From positions 1-22,016 of the forward strand of contig CANRGI010000003.1 of the NCBI GenBank assembly GCA_947630095.1: a stretch of DNA of 22,016 nucleotides, in the 5' to 3' direction. The translations under genes and the position numbers were made by a program. Below are positions 1 to 6,721 of the stretch, in pieces; position 1 is the stretch's first letter; every line of letters begins with the position of its first letter. The stretch is from an uncultured Bacilli bacterium. Lineage in GTDB: Bacteria > Bacillota_I > Bacilli_A > RF39 > UBA660. The notes under the pieces were generated by a model that saw only the letters and a list, made by a program, of their open reading frames with translations, had not been told where the DNA came from and made no database searches.

Positions 1-172
1 CTACTAACTTCATTAATTCTTTATTTTCTTTCCACTCTTTTGGAATTTTAGTGACACTAGCATGAATATATAATTCTCCTCTATAATCAGTTTTCCAACT
101 TCGTGTTTCAATTAACTTCTTATTTTCCTTTATTAAAGTAGCATAAGGTTCGGTTATACTTAACACTTTCAT
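1..172 (-). CDS. ASCH-domain protein, 5' part (runs off left edge)
   Basis: The minus strand reads MKVLSITEPYATLIKENKK, then IETRSWKTDYRGELYIHAS, and stays open to base 1 (57 codons visible, C-terminus missing). The pattern 'hydrophobic-start, xxPYAxLIxxxxKxIETRSWxTxYRGxLYIHAS' is the N-terminal signature of the ASCH domain, a PUA-like fold linked to RNA or modified-nucleoside binding; some family members hydrolyse N4-acetylcytidine. The start is fixed by GGAGGG at 178-183. It is divergent from the restriction operon and separated from it by about 380 bp, so joint regulation is not evident. Substrate and exact subfamily cannot be told from half a protein. Confidence 0.8.
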   Translation of the reverse strand, partial: MKVLSITEPYATLIKENKKLIETRSWKTDYRGELYIHASVTKIPKEWKENKELMKLV

Positions 173-390
173 ATAAACCCTCCAAACTTAAATCAAAGTA
201 ATTTATAGTAAAATTATACTATATTAAAGCAAAACTTTCTATAATCATATTGAAATAATACTTAAAAAAATTATAATTAGTTTAGTTAATGACTTATTAC
301 TAACAATTATCTAAACCAAAAAGTTGTCGTACTTCTTCCTTTAGGGCTCCAATATAATAAAAAACTCGGAATATTCTTCGAGTACATATA

Positions 391-425
391 AAAACTACTC
401 TTAAAATTAAATTGAGAGTAGTTTT
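391..425. terminator. Possible bidirectional stem-loop terminator
   Basis: AAAACTACTCT (391-401) pairs perfectly with AGAGTAGTTTT (415-425) around a 13-nt loop, with T-rich sequence after the stem on either strand. No gene lies directly upstream on either strand, so its job is unclear. It may end transcripts of a lost gene or insulate the restriction operon. Confidence 0.4.
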
Positions 426-481
426 ATTTTACTAATTTAGAAAACACATCAACTGACATAATATTATAAAAATGATTATTA

Positions 482-509
482 AACAGAATAATGTTACTTA
501 TTGTCTGTT
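482..509. promoter_or_regulatory. Candidate controller-protein operator (imperfect inverted repeat)
   Basis: AACAGA (482-487) and TCTGTT (504-509) are exact inverted repeats. The symmetry continues inward as ATAA/TTAT with two extra bases in the right arm. The element ends on the -35 hexamer of the promoter for the XRE regulator. Controller proteins of restriction systems commonly bind such paired symmetric boxes at their own promoter. Assignment to this regulator is inference. Confidence 0.35.
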
Positions 510-536
510 GACCAATTTGTATCCTTGCTGTTTAAT
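508..536 (+). promoter_or_regulatory. Promoter of the controller/restriction operon
   Basis: A -35 TTGACC (508-513) is followed after 17 bp by a -10-like TTTAAT (531-536). The start codon of the regulator lies 17 bases downstream, behind a GGAGGG Shine-Dalgarno, which leaves a short 5' leader. Confidence 0.5.
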
Positions 537-553
537 TATAGTGGAGGGATATT

Positions 554-781
554 ATGGATATAAAAGAGACATTTAGCAAAAATTTAAAGAAATATAGAAA
601 TGAACTTGGCTTATCTCAAGAAAAATTTGCAGAAAAAGCAAAATTACATAGAACATACATTAGCGCTGTTGAATCAAAAAGAAGAAGCGTATCTTTAGAT
701 AATATTCAGAAAATTGCAGATGCATTAGAAATTGAAACTTATAAATTATTTATAGATGAGGACGGTAATACTAATGAATAA
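554..781 (+). CDS. XRE-family HTH regulator, controller (C) protein-like
   Basis: This is a 75-residue protein consisting almost entirely of one lambda-repressor-like helix-turn-helix (about residues 9-66): LGLSQEKFAEKAKLHRTYIS is the helix 2-turn-helix 3 region, followed by VESKRRSVSLDNIQKIADAL. Size and motif ('RTYISxVExxxRxxS') are those of C proteins that control type II restriction-modification timing. GGAGGG lies just upstream of the ATG. Its stop overlaps the start region of the downstream nuclease-like gene, so the two are translationally linked. The expected role is to bind its own promoter, first activating then repressing, so that the methyltransferase acts before the nuclease. A general XRE repressor is the alternative, but the context favours a C protein. 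Confidence 0.8.
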   Translation: MDIKETFSKNLKKYRNELGLSQEKFAEKAKLHRTYISAVESKRRSVSLDNIQKIADALEIETYKLFIDEDGNTNE

Positions 782-2177
782 TGCAGATTTAGGAATTACT
801 ATTCAAAAATTTATATGCGATTATTTTAATATTTCAATTCCTAAAGAAGCAAAAAAACAATTTCTATCTAATTATAATGAAGAATATATCCAAAAATTAA
901 ACATTAAGCATATCGTCGTTTCTGCTTTTCACGAATTAGGAGTAATTCCTAAAGAATGTGTTACCTATACCCCATCTGATAATGCTCGTGAAAAATATAA
1001 TCCAAATAATTTTATATTAATGAATACAAAAACGCTTTCAATTAGAACATCAAAGTCTGGAGATAAAATTGCCCCCCGAGTTGTCGGACAAGCTGGAATA
1101 GAAACGTTCAATTATTATTTCAATCAATTTGCTGATAAAAACATTGAAAATAAAGAAGAAATTAAATCAGTTATATTCAATAATATTCATAAAATGTTAC
1201 CTATATTTTTTGATTATCTTCTTATATCTGACTTTACAATATGGTTTCAATATGCATCTGATAATCAATTATCCTATACAATATTTGATAGAAATCAGTT
1301 TTTAGATTTAGAACTAGATCGTTCAAATTTTACTTTTACAAGAAATATTGAAAATTGGACAGAGAGTACAACTTTAAAGTATAAAAATAAATCTATTGCC
1401 GAAATTCAAATTCATAAAAACAGAACATTTAAATTTAGATTTATTATGAAATCTGTAATTGATTTACTCAAAATTATTTCTTTAAATACAGAAACATTTG
1501 GTATGACTGCTGAAAAAACAATTTGTGATATTTTTAATCTAGACTTTCCTTCTCATTTAGTAAGTAGAACTTCAAGACTTATTGAATCACAAATTAAAAA
1601 TACAATAATCGATTCCTTCTTCTACTTACCTAAGCCAATAAAACATACTGGATCTAAACAAGGAATTAGAAAAGCTAAAAGCAAATGTCCTTATGATTTT
1701 TTATTAGAAGGAAATCTAACTTTATCATTAAAAACAAATACAGGCAGTATGGTATGTCCTAATGAAGTAGGTCAACCAAGCTCAGATACTTGTTATTTAT
1801 ATTTTAAAGATTTATGTGATTCTAATGAAATCAATGAAATATCATTTAAAAAGATGGTATATAAAAATATAGATAAAATGTTAAATATTTATGCAATGCA
1901 CTTATTCGATTCTAATTATCTATTATGGATATATCAAAAAAAAGATAAATTTTTTTATAAAATTTTTGAAAAAGATTACGCATCAAATTTTAAATGGAAA
2001 CGTGATAATATAACTTTTACAAAAGAAAATATTGAAGATTGGAATGAAAGTAACACTGTAAAATATAACGGCATTTCAATAGGAGAATTCCAAGTTCATA
2101 AGAATAGAAACTGTTATAAATTCAGATTTAACCTAACAAATTTAATAAAAATTATTGAGGGAGGAGTAAAAAAATGA
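774..2177 (+). CDS. Putative type II restriction endonuclease with tandem duplicated nuclease-like domain
   Basis: The 467 residues consist of two homologous units, about 1-238 and 242-467. Matching blocks are NIHKML/NIDKML, FTFTRNIENWTES/ITFTKENIEDWNES and AEIQIHKNR/GEFQVHKNR, followed by KFRF. Unit 2 contains a PD-(D/E)XK-like core: D308 in PYDFLL, then SLK (S318, K320), then the conserved VGQP. In unit 1 the aligned positions are N79 and R91 (NNFILM...LSIRTS), so it looks catalytically dead and may serve in DNA recognition or as an internal dimer partner. I infer a restriction role from the C-protein gene before it and the C5 methyltransferase opposite; I do not recognise the named family or target site. 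An in-frame ATG at 756 is possible. I prefer 774 because GACGG sits 8 bases before it. The overlap with the regulator implies coupled translation. Confidence 0.7.
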   Translation: MNNADLGITIQKFICDYFNISIPKEAKKQFLSNYNEEYIQKLNIKHIVVSAFHELGVIPKECVTYTPSDNAREKYNPNNFILMNTKTLSIRTSKSGDKIAPRVVGQAGIETFNYYFNQFADKNIENKEEIKSVIFNNIHKMLPIFFDYLLISDFTIWFQYASDNQLSYTIFDRNQFLDLELDRSNFTFTRNIENWTESTTLKYKNKSIAEIQIHKNRTFKFRFIMKSVIDLLKIISLNTETFGMTAEKTICDIFNLDFPSHLVSRTSRLIESQIKNTIIDSFFYLPKPIKHTGSKQGIRKAKSKCPYDFLLEGNLTLSLKTNTGSMVCPNEVGQPSSDTCYLYFKDLCDSNEINEISFKKMVYKNIDKMLNIYAMHLFDSNYLLWIYQKKDKFFYKIFEKDYASNFKWKRDNITFTKENIEDWNESNTVKYNGISIGEFQVHKNRNCYKFRFNLTNLIKIIEGGVKK

Positions 2178-3232
2178 AAGGAAGAATTTTTGTTGTAGAT
2201 AAAGATTTTATAGATAGACTACATAATAATATGTGTATAGAAATAAAAATACCTGATCCAAATAATAAACAATGGTTTAAAACCATAACAGATATATTAG
2301 CAGATACTTTTCAACTTCAATTAGGAGATTATATTTTTTTCTGGCAAAAAAAAGAAGATAATAAAGATACCTATATAAGAGGACTTTATAAAGTAAGTTC
2401 TAAAGTATTTTATGAAGATAATGTATTTAAAATTAAAATAAAAGAAATATATCATTTCGATGTTCCAATAACAGAATATGATATACTTAATGACCCATAT
2501 AATAAATTTAACTTATGGAATATAATTGGTAAAAAAATTGCTGGAAAACCCAGAGCATCAAGTCCATTATCCGATTATGAAATTGAATTTTTAACTCAAA
2601 AACTAATAAATAAGAATCCAAATTACAAATTTAATTCTAATTATAAAGACAAATTAGAAGATATTAACAATGAAGTTACAATAAATTTAAATAATAATAA
2701 AAATAACATACTACCTATTACGTTAAAAGAATTTAATCCAAATTCTATATCATACTTAAATGAAGATAATACAATTAGATATGAAAAATTTTTTGAATTA
2801 TTATTTAATTGGAAATTTAGAGAAAAAGATTCATCATTTTTTAATTCTTTAGATATTGATATAAAAAATGTTGTCTGGTATGCAAACTATTTGCCTTATA
2901 CAATAGGGCGAAATGAAATAGATTATTTAATTTTAGAATCCCAAGACACAAAAATTATTAACCAATTTGATTTAATAGAATTTCAAAAAGGAACTATAGA
3001 CAAAGATCATATTGAAAGATGTTTAATTTATGCAGAATGGTTAAATAATAATTTAGGAAAAGGAGCTAAACTAACTCAACCTATTATATTATGTGAAAGC
3101 CAAAATAGAAATACATTAAAAATTATAAATGAAGTATTGGAAAATACAAATTTAGAAAATCCAAATAAACCATTAAAAGTATATACAATTCAATATATTG
3201 ATAATCAATGGAAAATAGAAAAAGTTAGATAA
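2174..3232 (+). CDS. PUA/EVE-like domain fused to NucS-like PD-(D/E)XK nuclease
   Basis: This 352-residue protein starts at an ATGA overlap with the preceding gene's stop, behind GGGAGGAG, so it is translationally coupled. Residues 3-150 resemble a PUA/EVE-like fold: GDYIFFWQKK, then Y-x-RGLYKVSS, and a later LWNIIGKKIAGKPRASSPLS-type block that I associate with the N-terminal module of some DUF91/NucS-like proteins. Residues 200-310 look like a NucS-type nuclease: NEIDYLIL (D250), DLIEFQKG (E269, Q271, K272), then a helix ending in YAEWL. The usual catalytic E-x-K is E-x-Q with K one place later; E-x-Q is known to be active in BglII and BstYI. Possible roles are a modification-dependent nuclease, an accessory nuclease, or a recognition partner of the duplicated enzyme. 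Fold assignment is by eye. Confidence 0.6.
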   Translation: MKGRIFVVDKDFIDRLHNNMCIEIKIPDPNNKQWFKTITDILADTFQLQLGDYIFFWQKKEDNKDTYIRGLYKVSSKVFYEDNVFKIKIKEIYHFDVPITEYDILNDPYNKFNLWNIIGKKIAGKPRASSPLSDYEIEFLTQKLINKNPNYKFNSNYKDKLEDINNEVTINLNNNKNNILPITLKEFNPNSISYLNEDNTIRYEKFFELLFNWKFREKDSSFFNSLDIDIKNVVWYANYLPYTIGRNEIDYLILESQDTKIINQFDLIEFQKGTIDKDHIERCLIYAEWLNNNLGKGAKLTQPIILCESQNRNTLKIINEVLENTNLENPNKPLKVYTIQYIDNQWKIEKVR

Positions 3233-3274
3233 TTGAAGTAATTTAAAAAATTCACTTCATAATTCTAACTTTTT
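3219..3274. terminator. Long bidirectional terminator shared by convergent genes
   Basis: AAAAAGTTAGA (3219-3229) pairs exactly with TCTAACTTTTT (3264-3274). An inner, slightly bulged stem (TGAAGT..AATTT with AAATT..ACTTCA) closes on a short A-rich loop. The left arm includes the last codons and stop of the nuclease-fusion gene; the right arm covers the stop of the methyltransferase gene. It has T-runs on both sides and should stop both convergent transcripts. Confidence 0.75.
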
Positions 3275-4530
3275 TCATTTAACCCTTTTTCAACTGATAA
3301 CCCAATAGCTTTTCCAAGCAATGGTGGTACTGCATTTCCTATTTGAACTAATTGCCATTTTTTTGCACCTTGAAATATAAAATCATCAGGAAAAGATTGA
3401 ATTGCAGCAATTTCTCTAGCCGTTAATACTCTGGGCAATTTTGGATGTATATTTACCGCTCCGTGGTTTTCCTTAATAGTGCATGATGGCTTATCCCAAG
3501 GTGATTTTTTCCATGAATCAGAATAATTTTTAAATAAACTTGAACCTTCAGGTACATTTGCTAATCTTCTTTTCATATCTTCCGTATGTTTTGTAAATAC
3601 ATGATTTATACTTTTATTTTCATCAATATTCATATATTTATATATTGCTGACCCTAAAGTTTTATAATTATTAGGCTCATATAGTGGCTTTGGATAATAA
3701 TTTTTATTTCCTATTCTATTACCAATGAATATTACACGTCTTCTTTGTTGTGCGACTCCATAATCAGCAGCATTTAATGTTGTAACATTTATTTTATATC
3801 CTATCTCTTTATAATCATTTAATATTTGTGTTTCAACTTTTCCATCTAACATAGATCTTAAACCCTCAACATTTTCCATAACAACATAATCAGGTTTTAC
3901 TTTTTTTACAATTTCAAGCATTTCCAAATATAGACTATTTCTTGGATCAGATACTACTCTATTCCCTGCCATACTAAATCCTTGACACGGAAATCCCCCA
4001 ACAATTAAATCTATATGTTGATTTTCTATCGTTTTATATAATTCCTCTTTGACTTCTTTTGTTCTTATATCTCTTATTTCAACTTTTTCTTTAAAACCTT
4101 TTTTATCTACAAAATTATATTTATACGTTTCCACTGCTTCTGGCATTATTTCAACTGATGCAACTGGAGTGAAACCCGCCATTACCAAACCACAACTTAA
4201 TCCACCTGCACCTGAAAACAAATCTATGAATTTATATCCATTTCGATCATTGATATTTTTCCAACCATCTTTTCCCCAAACTTCAGAAATATCTATCCAA
4301 TTAATTTTATAACTATCATTAGTTTTTTTCTTTATTTTTTTAGTAAATACACCTTTATCATCTTCCTCAAATACAGTTTCATTTATCCATTCATTATACG
4401 CTTCCTCTGATATTTTATATTTATTTTGTATCTTATCAGCTTTTAGTTTATTAGCAGCTATATGTCTTCTTATAGTTTTTTGACTTTTTAATGATTTTTC
4501 TGAAACTTGTTGAATCGTATAAAATTGCAT
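3265..4530 (-). CDS. DNA (cytosine-5)-methyltransferase with N-terminal HTH
   Basis: The 421-residue protein contains the ordered C5-methyltransferase motifs: I FIDLFSGAGG (101-110), IV GGFPCQGFS with catalytic C182, VI MENVEG (E219 N220 V221), VIII QQRRR (261-265), IX RVLTAREIAAIQSFPDDF (367-384) and X QIGNAVPP (396-403). The target-recognition region (about 270-365) is short, as expected for a single-specificity enzyme; I do not assign the site. Residues 4-50 form an extra MerR/excisionase-type helix-turn-helix (YTIQQVSEKSLKSQKTIRRH). The known HTH-bearing methyltransferases, such as SsoII and EcoRII, repress their own promoters. AAGGGAG precedes the ATG. It is convergent to the controller/nuclease operon and protects host DNA from that system. 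Confidence 0.93.
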   Translation of the reverse strand: MQFYTIQQVSEKSLKSQKTIRRHIAANKLKADKIQNKYKISEEAYNEWINETVFEEDDKGVFTKKIKKKTNDSYKINWIDISEVWGKDGWKNINDRNGYKFIDLFSGAGGLSCGLVMAGFTPVASVEIMPEAVETYKYNFVDKKGFKEKVEIRDIRTKEVKEELYKTIENQHIDLIVGGFPCQGFSMAGNRVVSDPRNSLYLEMLEIVKKVKPDYVVMENVEGLRSMLDGKVETQILNDYKEIGYKINVTTLNAADYGVAQQRRRVIFIGNRIGNKNYYPKPLYEPNNYKTLGSAIYKYMNIDENKSINHVFTKHTEDMKRRLANVPEGSSLFKNYSDSWKKSPWDKPSCTIKENHGAVNIHPKLPRVLTAREIAAIQSFPDDFIFQGAKKWQLVQIGNAVPPLLGKAIGLSVEKGLNEKS

Positions 4531-4555
4531 TTTCTAACTCCCTTCTATAATGTCC

Positions 4556-4584
4556 ATTTTACATGAACTTTTATAAAAAATCAA
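4556..4584 (-). promoter_or_regulatory. Promoter of the methyltransferase gene
   Basis: Reading the minus strand, TTGATT (4584-4579) is followed after exactly 17 bp by TAAAAT (4561-4556). The ATG lies 25 bases downstream, behind AAGGGAG. This is the best sigma-70-type match in the restriction island. Confidence 0.65.
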
Positions 4585-4596
4585 CATTTTTTATAA
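4571..4596. repeat. Perfect 11-bp inverted repeat over the methyltransferase -35
   Basis: TTATAAAAAAT (4571-4581) and ATTTTTTATAA (4586-4596) are exact inverted copies around CAAC. The repeat covers the -35 hexamer, so a dimeric protein bound here would block the promoter. Candidate ligands are the methyltransferase's own HTH domain (autorepression) or the controller protein. The arms are AT-only, so chance cannot be excluded. Confidence 0.45.
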
Positions 4597-4689
4597 AGAA
4601 TTTCTAAAAATGAAAATAATACTGCCAAAGCAAATGATACACTAGATAAATAAAAAATTTAAAAAGAGAAATTTAGTAATAGATTTTAT

Positions 4690-4728
4690 AAAAGAGAGTA
4701 ATTTAAAAATTAATAATCACTCTCTTTT
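4690..4728 (-). terminator. Stem-loop at the end of the WG-repeat-like gene
   Basis: AAAAGAGAGT (4690-4699) pairs perfectly with ACTCTCTTTT (4719-4728), giving a 10-bp stem. The minus-strand transcript runs into TTTTATAAAAT after it. The right-hand arm is made from the last codons of the gene (4710-5909), so stop codon and terminator overlap. Confidence 0.55.
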
Positions 4729-5909
4729 GTTAAAATTTTCTTGTTAGATGGAATATAGTCTAAATCTAATACGAAATTATCTCTATTTAAATAATAAATA
4801 TAAGGAACCTTTTTTCTATGTATAGTTTTAACTGTCCCATTATCGTTATATTCAATATAATTGATAATATCTTCCCAATGTTCAGTATAATATGTTACCA
4901 ACTCAATAGTTTTCTTCATTTCTTTTTCAAAGTTATAAGTATTATTTAATATATATTGTCTTACACTTTCAGTGTCTTCTTTATTTACTGAAGATGCAAT
5001 TGTAATCTCATTATTAAATTTTAAATTATCATTTAATTTATTATTAAGTTGATAGTAACTATCTGCTTGAAAAATTTTACCACCTTTTACCCTATCATTA
5101 GGTTCAAGAGCATTTAAGTAATCTCTTGAAGTTGCCTTTTTAACAAAACCTAAATTTTGTATTACATTTCCTTTTTTATCTATTAAATATTCATAATACT
5201 CATAAGTATTTTCATAATCAAAAATAGGAAAACTAAGCCAATTTGAAATACATTTTTCTTCTAACGCAAGTGCTAAACCATTTCTAAACTGTCCCATACT
5301 ACTATATTTATTAGAAGTCATAACAATTTTACCATTCGAGTCAAAATAAACATACTGATTAGTTTGAGGAACTCCGTAATCTACATCAGGACTATTTACT
5401 AAACCTATTAGTAACCCATCATAATACTTATTATCTATATAACTTAATCTAAAAGGTGTTATTTCTTTACCATTTATAATTGAATATAAACTATAACTCC
5501 CATCTTTATTTTGAACTCTATATATGTTTTCATTTAAAATTAATATATCTTTAAAACAACTAGAACACCTAACTACTTCTGTTCCTTCTTTATTAATCAC
5601 ACCTATTTTATCTATTACTTCATAGTATCTTTCATTAATTAAATCTTTTAATGTTACAACTGATAACCCACATTTAAAAGGTTCAATATTGCTATATTGT
5701 CTTACTTTACCTCCGTTTTGATACCATAATTTTATCTTTTCTATATTTTCTTCTAATAATTCAGGTATACATAAAATTGGAGTATCTTTTAATTCAAATT
5801 GTTTTCTTATTAAATCTCTTTTCTTCATTAATTCTAAATGTTTTCTTCTACTACTATCAGTATAGCCCCCATCAATAAAGTTATGCCTTTCAATTTCATA
5901 CAACTTCAT
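4710..5909 (-). CDS. WG-repeat-like protein of unknown function
   Basis: The 399 residues have no signal peptide or membrane segment. Three stretches look like degenerate WG (KWG) beta repeats, with the pattern 'F..GLA.....YxxIDKxGxVI': 78-114 (FKCGLSVV, then VIDKIGVINKEGTEVV), 188-200 (YFDSNGKIVMT) and 208-254 (FRNGLALALEE, then YLIDKKGNVIQNLGF). The N-terminal 70 residues are charged and helical, and C118 in RCSSCF sits near C115. WG-repeat proteins are mostly uncharacterised and often adapt as surface or binding scaffolds. The RBS is weak (AGAAG). Upstream, TATAAT near 5950 is a possible -10 with no good -35. The gene is followed by its own hairpin, suggesting a one-gene transcript. Repeat assignment is by eye. 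Confidence 0.6.
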   Translation of the reverse strand: MKLYEIERHNFIDGGYTDSSRRKHLELMKKRDLIRKQFELKDTPILCIPELLEENIEKIKLWYQNGGKVRQYSNIEPFKCGLSVVTLKDLINERYYEVIDKIGVINKEGTEVVRCSSCFKDILILNENIYRVQNKDGSYSLYSIINGKEITPFRLSYIDNKYYDGLLIGLVNSPDVDYGVPQTNQYVYFDSNGKIVMTSNKYSSMGQFRNGLALALEEKCISNWLSFPIFDYENTYEYYEYLIDKKGNVIQNLGFVKKATSRDYLNALEPNDRVKGGKIFQADSYYQLNNKLNDNLKFNNEITIASSVNKEDTESVRQYILNNTYNFEKEMKKTIELVTYYTEHWEDIINYIEYNDNGTVKTIHRKKVPYIYYLNRDNFVLDLDYIPSNKKILTKESDY

Positions 5910-6011
5910 ATAATCACTTCTTTCAATATAAAATTTATTATAATATAAAATTTCAAAAAAATCATTTATTTTTAATAATTTATCATAATTTTTTTAGTAA
6001 AATTATAAAAT

Positions 6012-6039
6012 AAAAAATACCCCTTATTTAAGGAATATT
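6012..6039 (-). terminator. Rho-independent terminator after the 179-residue gene
   Basis: AATACCCCTT (6016-6025) pairs with AAGGAATATT (6030-6039), a ten-pair stem with two G-U pairs, around ATTT. On the minus strand the stem is followed by TTTTATTTTAT. It lies 9 bases past the stop codon of the gene at 6048-6587. Confidence 0.75.
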
Positions 6040-6047
6040 TAACTAAT

Positions 6048-6587
6048 TTACATTCGTCTTATACCTTGCATCAAATTAGAATTAACCATTTCTTCAAACA
6101 TACCAATTTTATCAAGTGTTGCATTTATATTATTAAGTAAACCTTGATACTCATAAAACTCAAATAAGTTTCTATTTTCTTTTAATTTTTTTAAATACTC
6201 TTCTAACTCCCATTTTATTTCACTAACATTTTGAGTATCCCAATAGCGCATATCTCTTACTTCACTTATAAGTGCTTCAATAGAACCTTTAAATGCTAAC
6301 GCATCTTCAGTTTGAGTTTTACTATTAACTGGTTTAGTAATCATTTCAACCCATTCTTCTAAACTAGGATTATTATATGAAATATCACTGACTATCTCTA
6401 TTGCCCTAAAAAATTCGTCACTCATACCTTGAGTATTATTCATAATATATAAATAGTATTGATTAACTTTTGCCCATTTACTTATAAAAGCCTCTTTATT
6501 TGCTTTCATAAATTGTTTAGCATCTCCTATACTACTTAAATCTTTTGCATATTTTTCTAACTCTTCTAATGCTTTATCTAATGGCAT
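6048..6587 (-). CDS. Helical protein of unknown function
   Basis: I do not recognise this 179-residue protein. It is predicted almost wholly alpha-helical and acidic-basic mixed, with no signal peptide or membrane segment: an opening helix LDKALEELEKYAKDLSS, a central block around ISYNNPSLEEWVEMI, and a closing pair of helices (about 110-170) with heptad-like spacing (LEEYLKKLKENRNLFEFYEY). Translation starts at ATG behind AGGGAAG, with an extended -10 (TGATAAAAT, 6610-6618) just upstream and a strong terminator after it. It is therefore a monocistronic unit. It lies between a WG-repeat-like gene and a membrane gene, which gives no functional clue. Confidence 0.7.
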   Translation of the reverse strand: MPLDKALEELEKYAKDLSSIGDAKQFMKANKEAFISKWAKVNQYYLYIMNNTQGMSDEFFRAIEIVSDISYNNPSLEEWVEMITKPVNSKTQTEDALAFKGSIEALISEVRDMRYWDTQNVSEIKWELEEYLKKLKENRNLFEFYEYQGLLNNINATLDKIGMFEEMVNSNLMQGIRRM

Positions 6588-6609
6588 ACTATCACTTCCC
6601 TACATCTAT

Positions 6610-6618
6610 ATTTTATCA
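6610..6618 (-). promoter_or_regulatory. Extended -10 promoter of the 179-residue gene
   Basis: The minus strand reads TGATAAAAT, that is TG-n plus a near-consensus -10 (TAAAAT), 23 bases before the start codon. There is no clear -35, as is common for extended -10 promoters. Confidence 0.5.
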
Positions 6619-6681
6619 TAAAAATATAATAACTATTTAAACTAATTAAATACCTATACACATTTTTAACTATAATTGTCA

Positions 6682-6717
6682 AATAAAAAGGACATTCACT
6701 AAAAAGCAAATATCCCT
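6682..6717 (-). terminator. Rho-independent terminator after the DUF4352-like membrane gene
   Basis: AAGGACATT (6688-6696) pairs with AATATCCCT (6709-6717) with two G-U pairs, and the minus-strand transcript continues into CTTTTTATTT. It begins just beyond the stop codon at 6722-6724. Confidence 0.65.
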
Positions 6718-6721
6718 ATTA

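Larger units (their letters stand above)
173..553. other. Gene-free stretch between ASCH gene and restriction operon
   Basis: No gene with a start codon and RBS is visible. The stretch holds a 7-bp hairpin with outer arms ACTCG/CGAGT (364-383), an 11-bp stem-loop (391-425) and, near its right end, the promoter and possible operator of the controller gene. On the minus strand a 42-codon frame without any start (stop codon at 300-302) ends in GALKEEVRQLFGLDNC, which reads like real protein and may be a gene remnant. Confidence 0.5.

Noticed and set aside
173..553. CRISPR array or mobile-element ends in the left gene-free stretch
   Set aside because: There are hairpins but no regularly spaced repeats, no transposase frame and no matching terminal repeats around the restriction genes.
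756..773. Upstream ATG for the duplicated nuclease-like protein
   Set aside because: It adds only MRTVIL, has no RBS, and lies within the regulator gene; the ATG at 774 has GACGG at a suitable distance.
554..781. Antitoxin reading of the small XRE protein with the next gene as toxin
   Set aside because: The next protein has duplicated nuclease-like units of restriction type and a methyltransferase lies opposite, so a controller protein fits better.
4049..4312. Plus-strand open frame of 87 codons
   Set aside because: It lies fully inside the methyltransferase gene on the other strand, covering its motif I region, and has no RBS or protein-like features.
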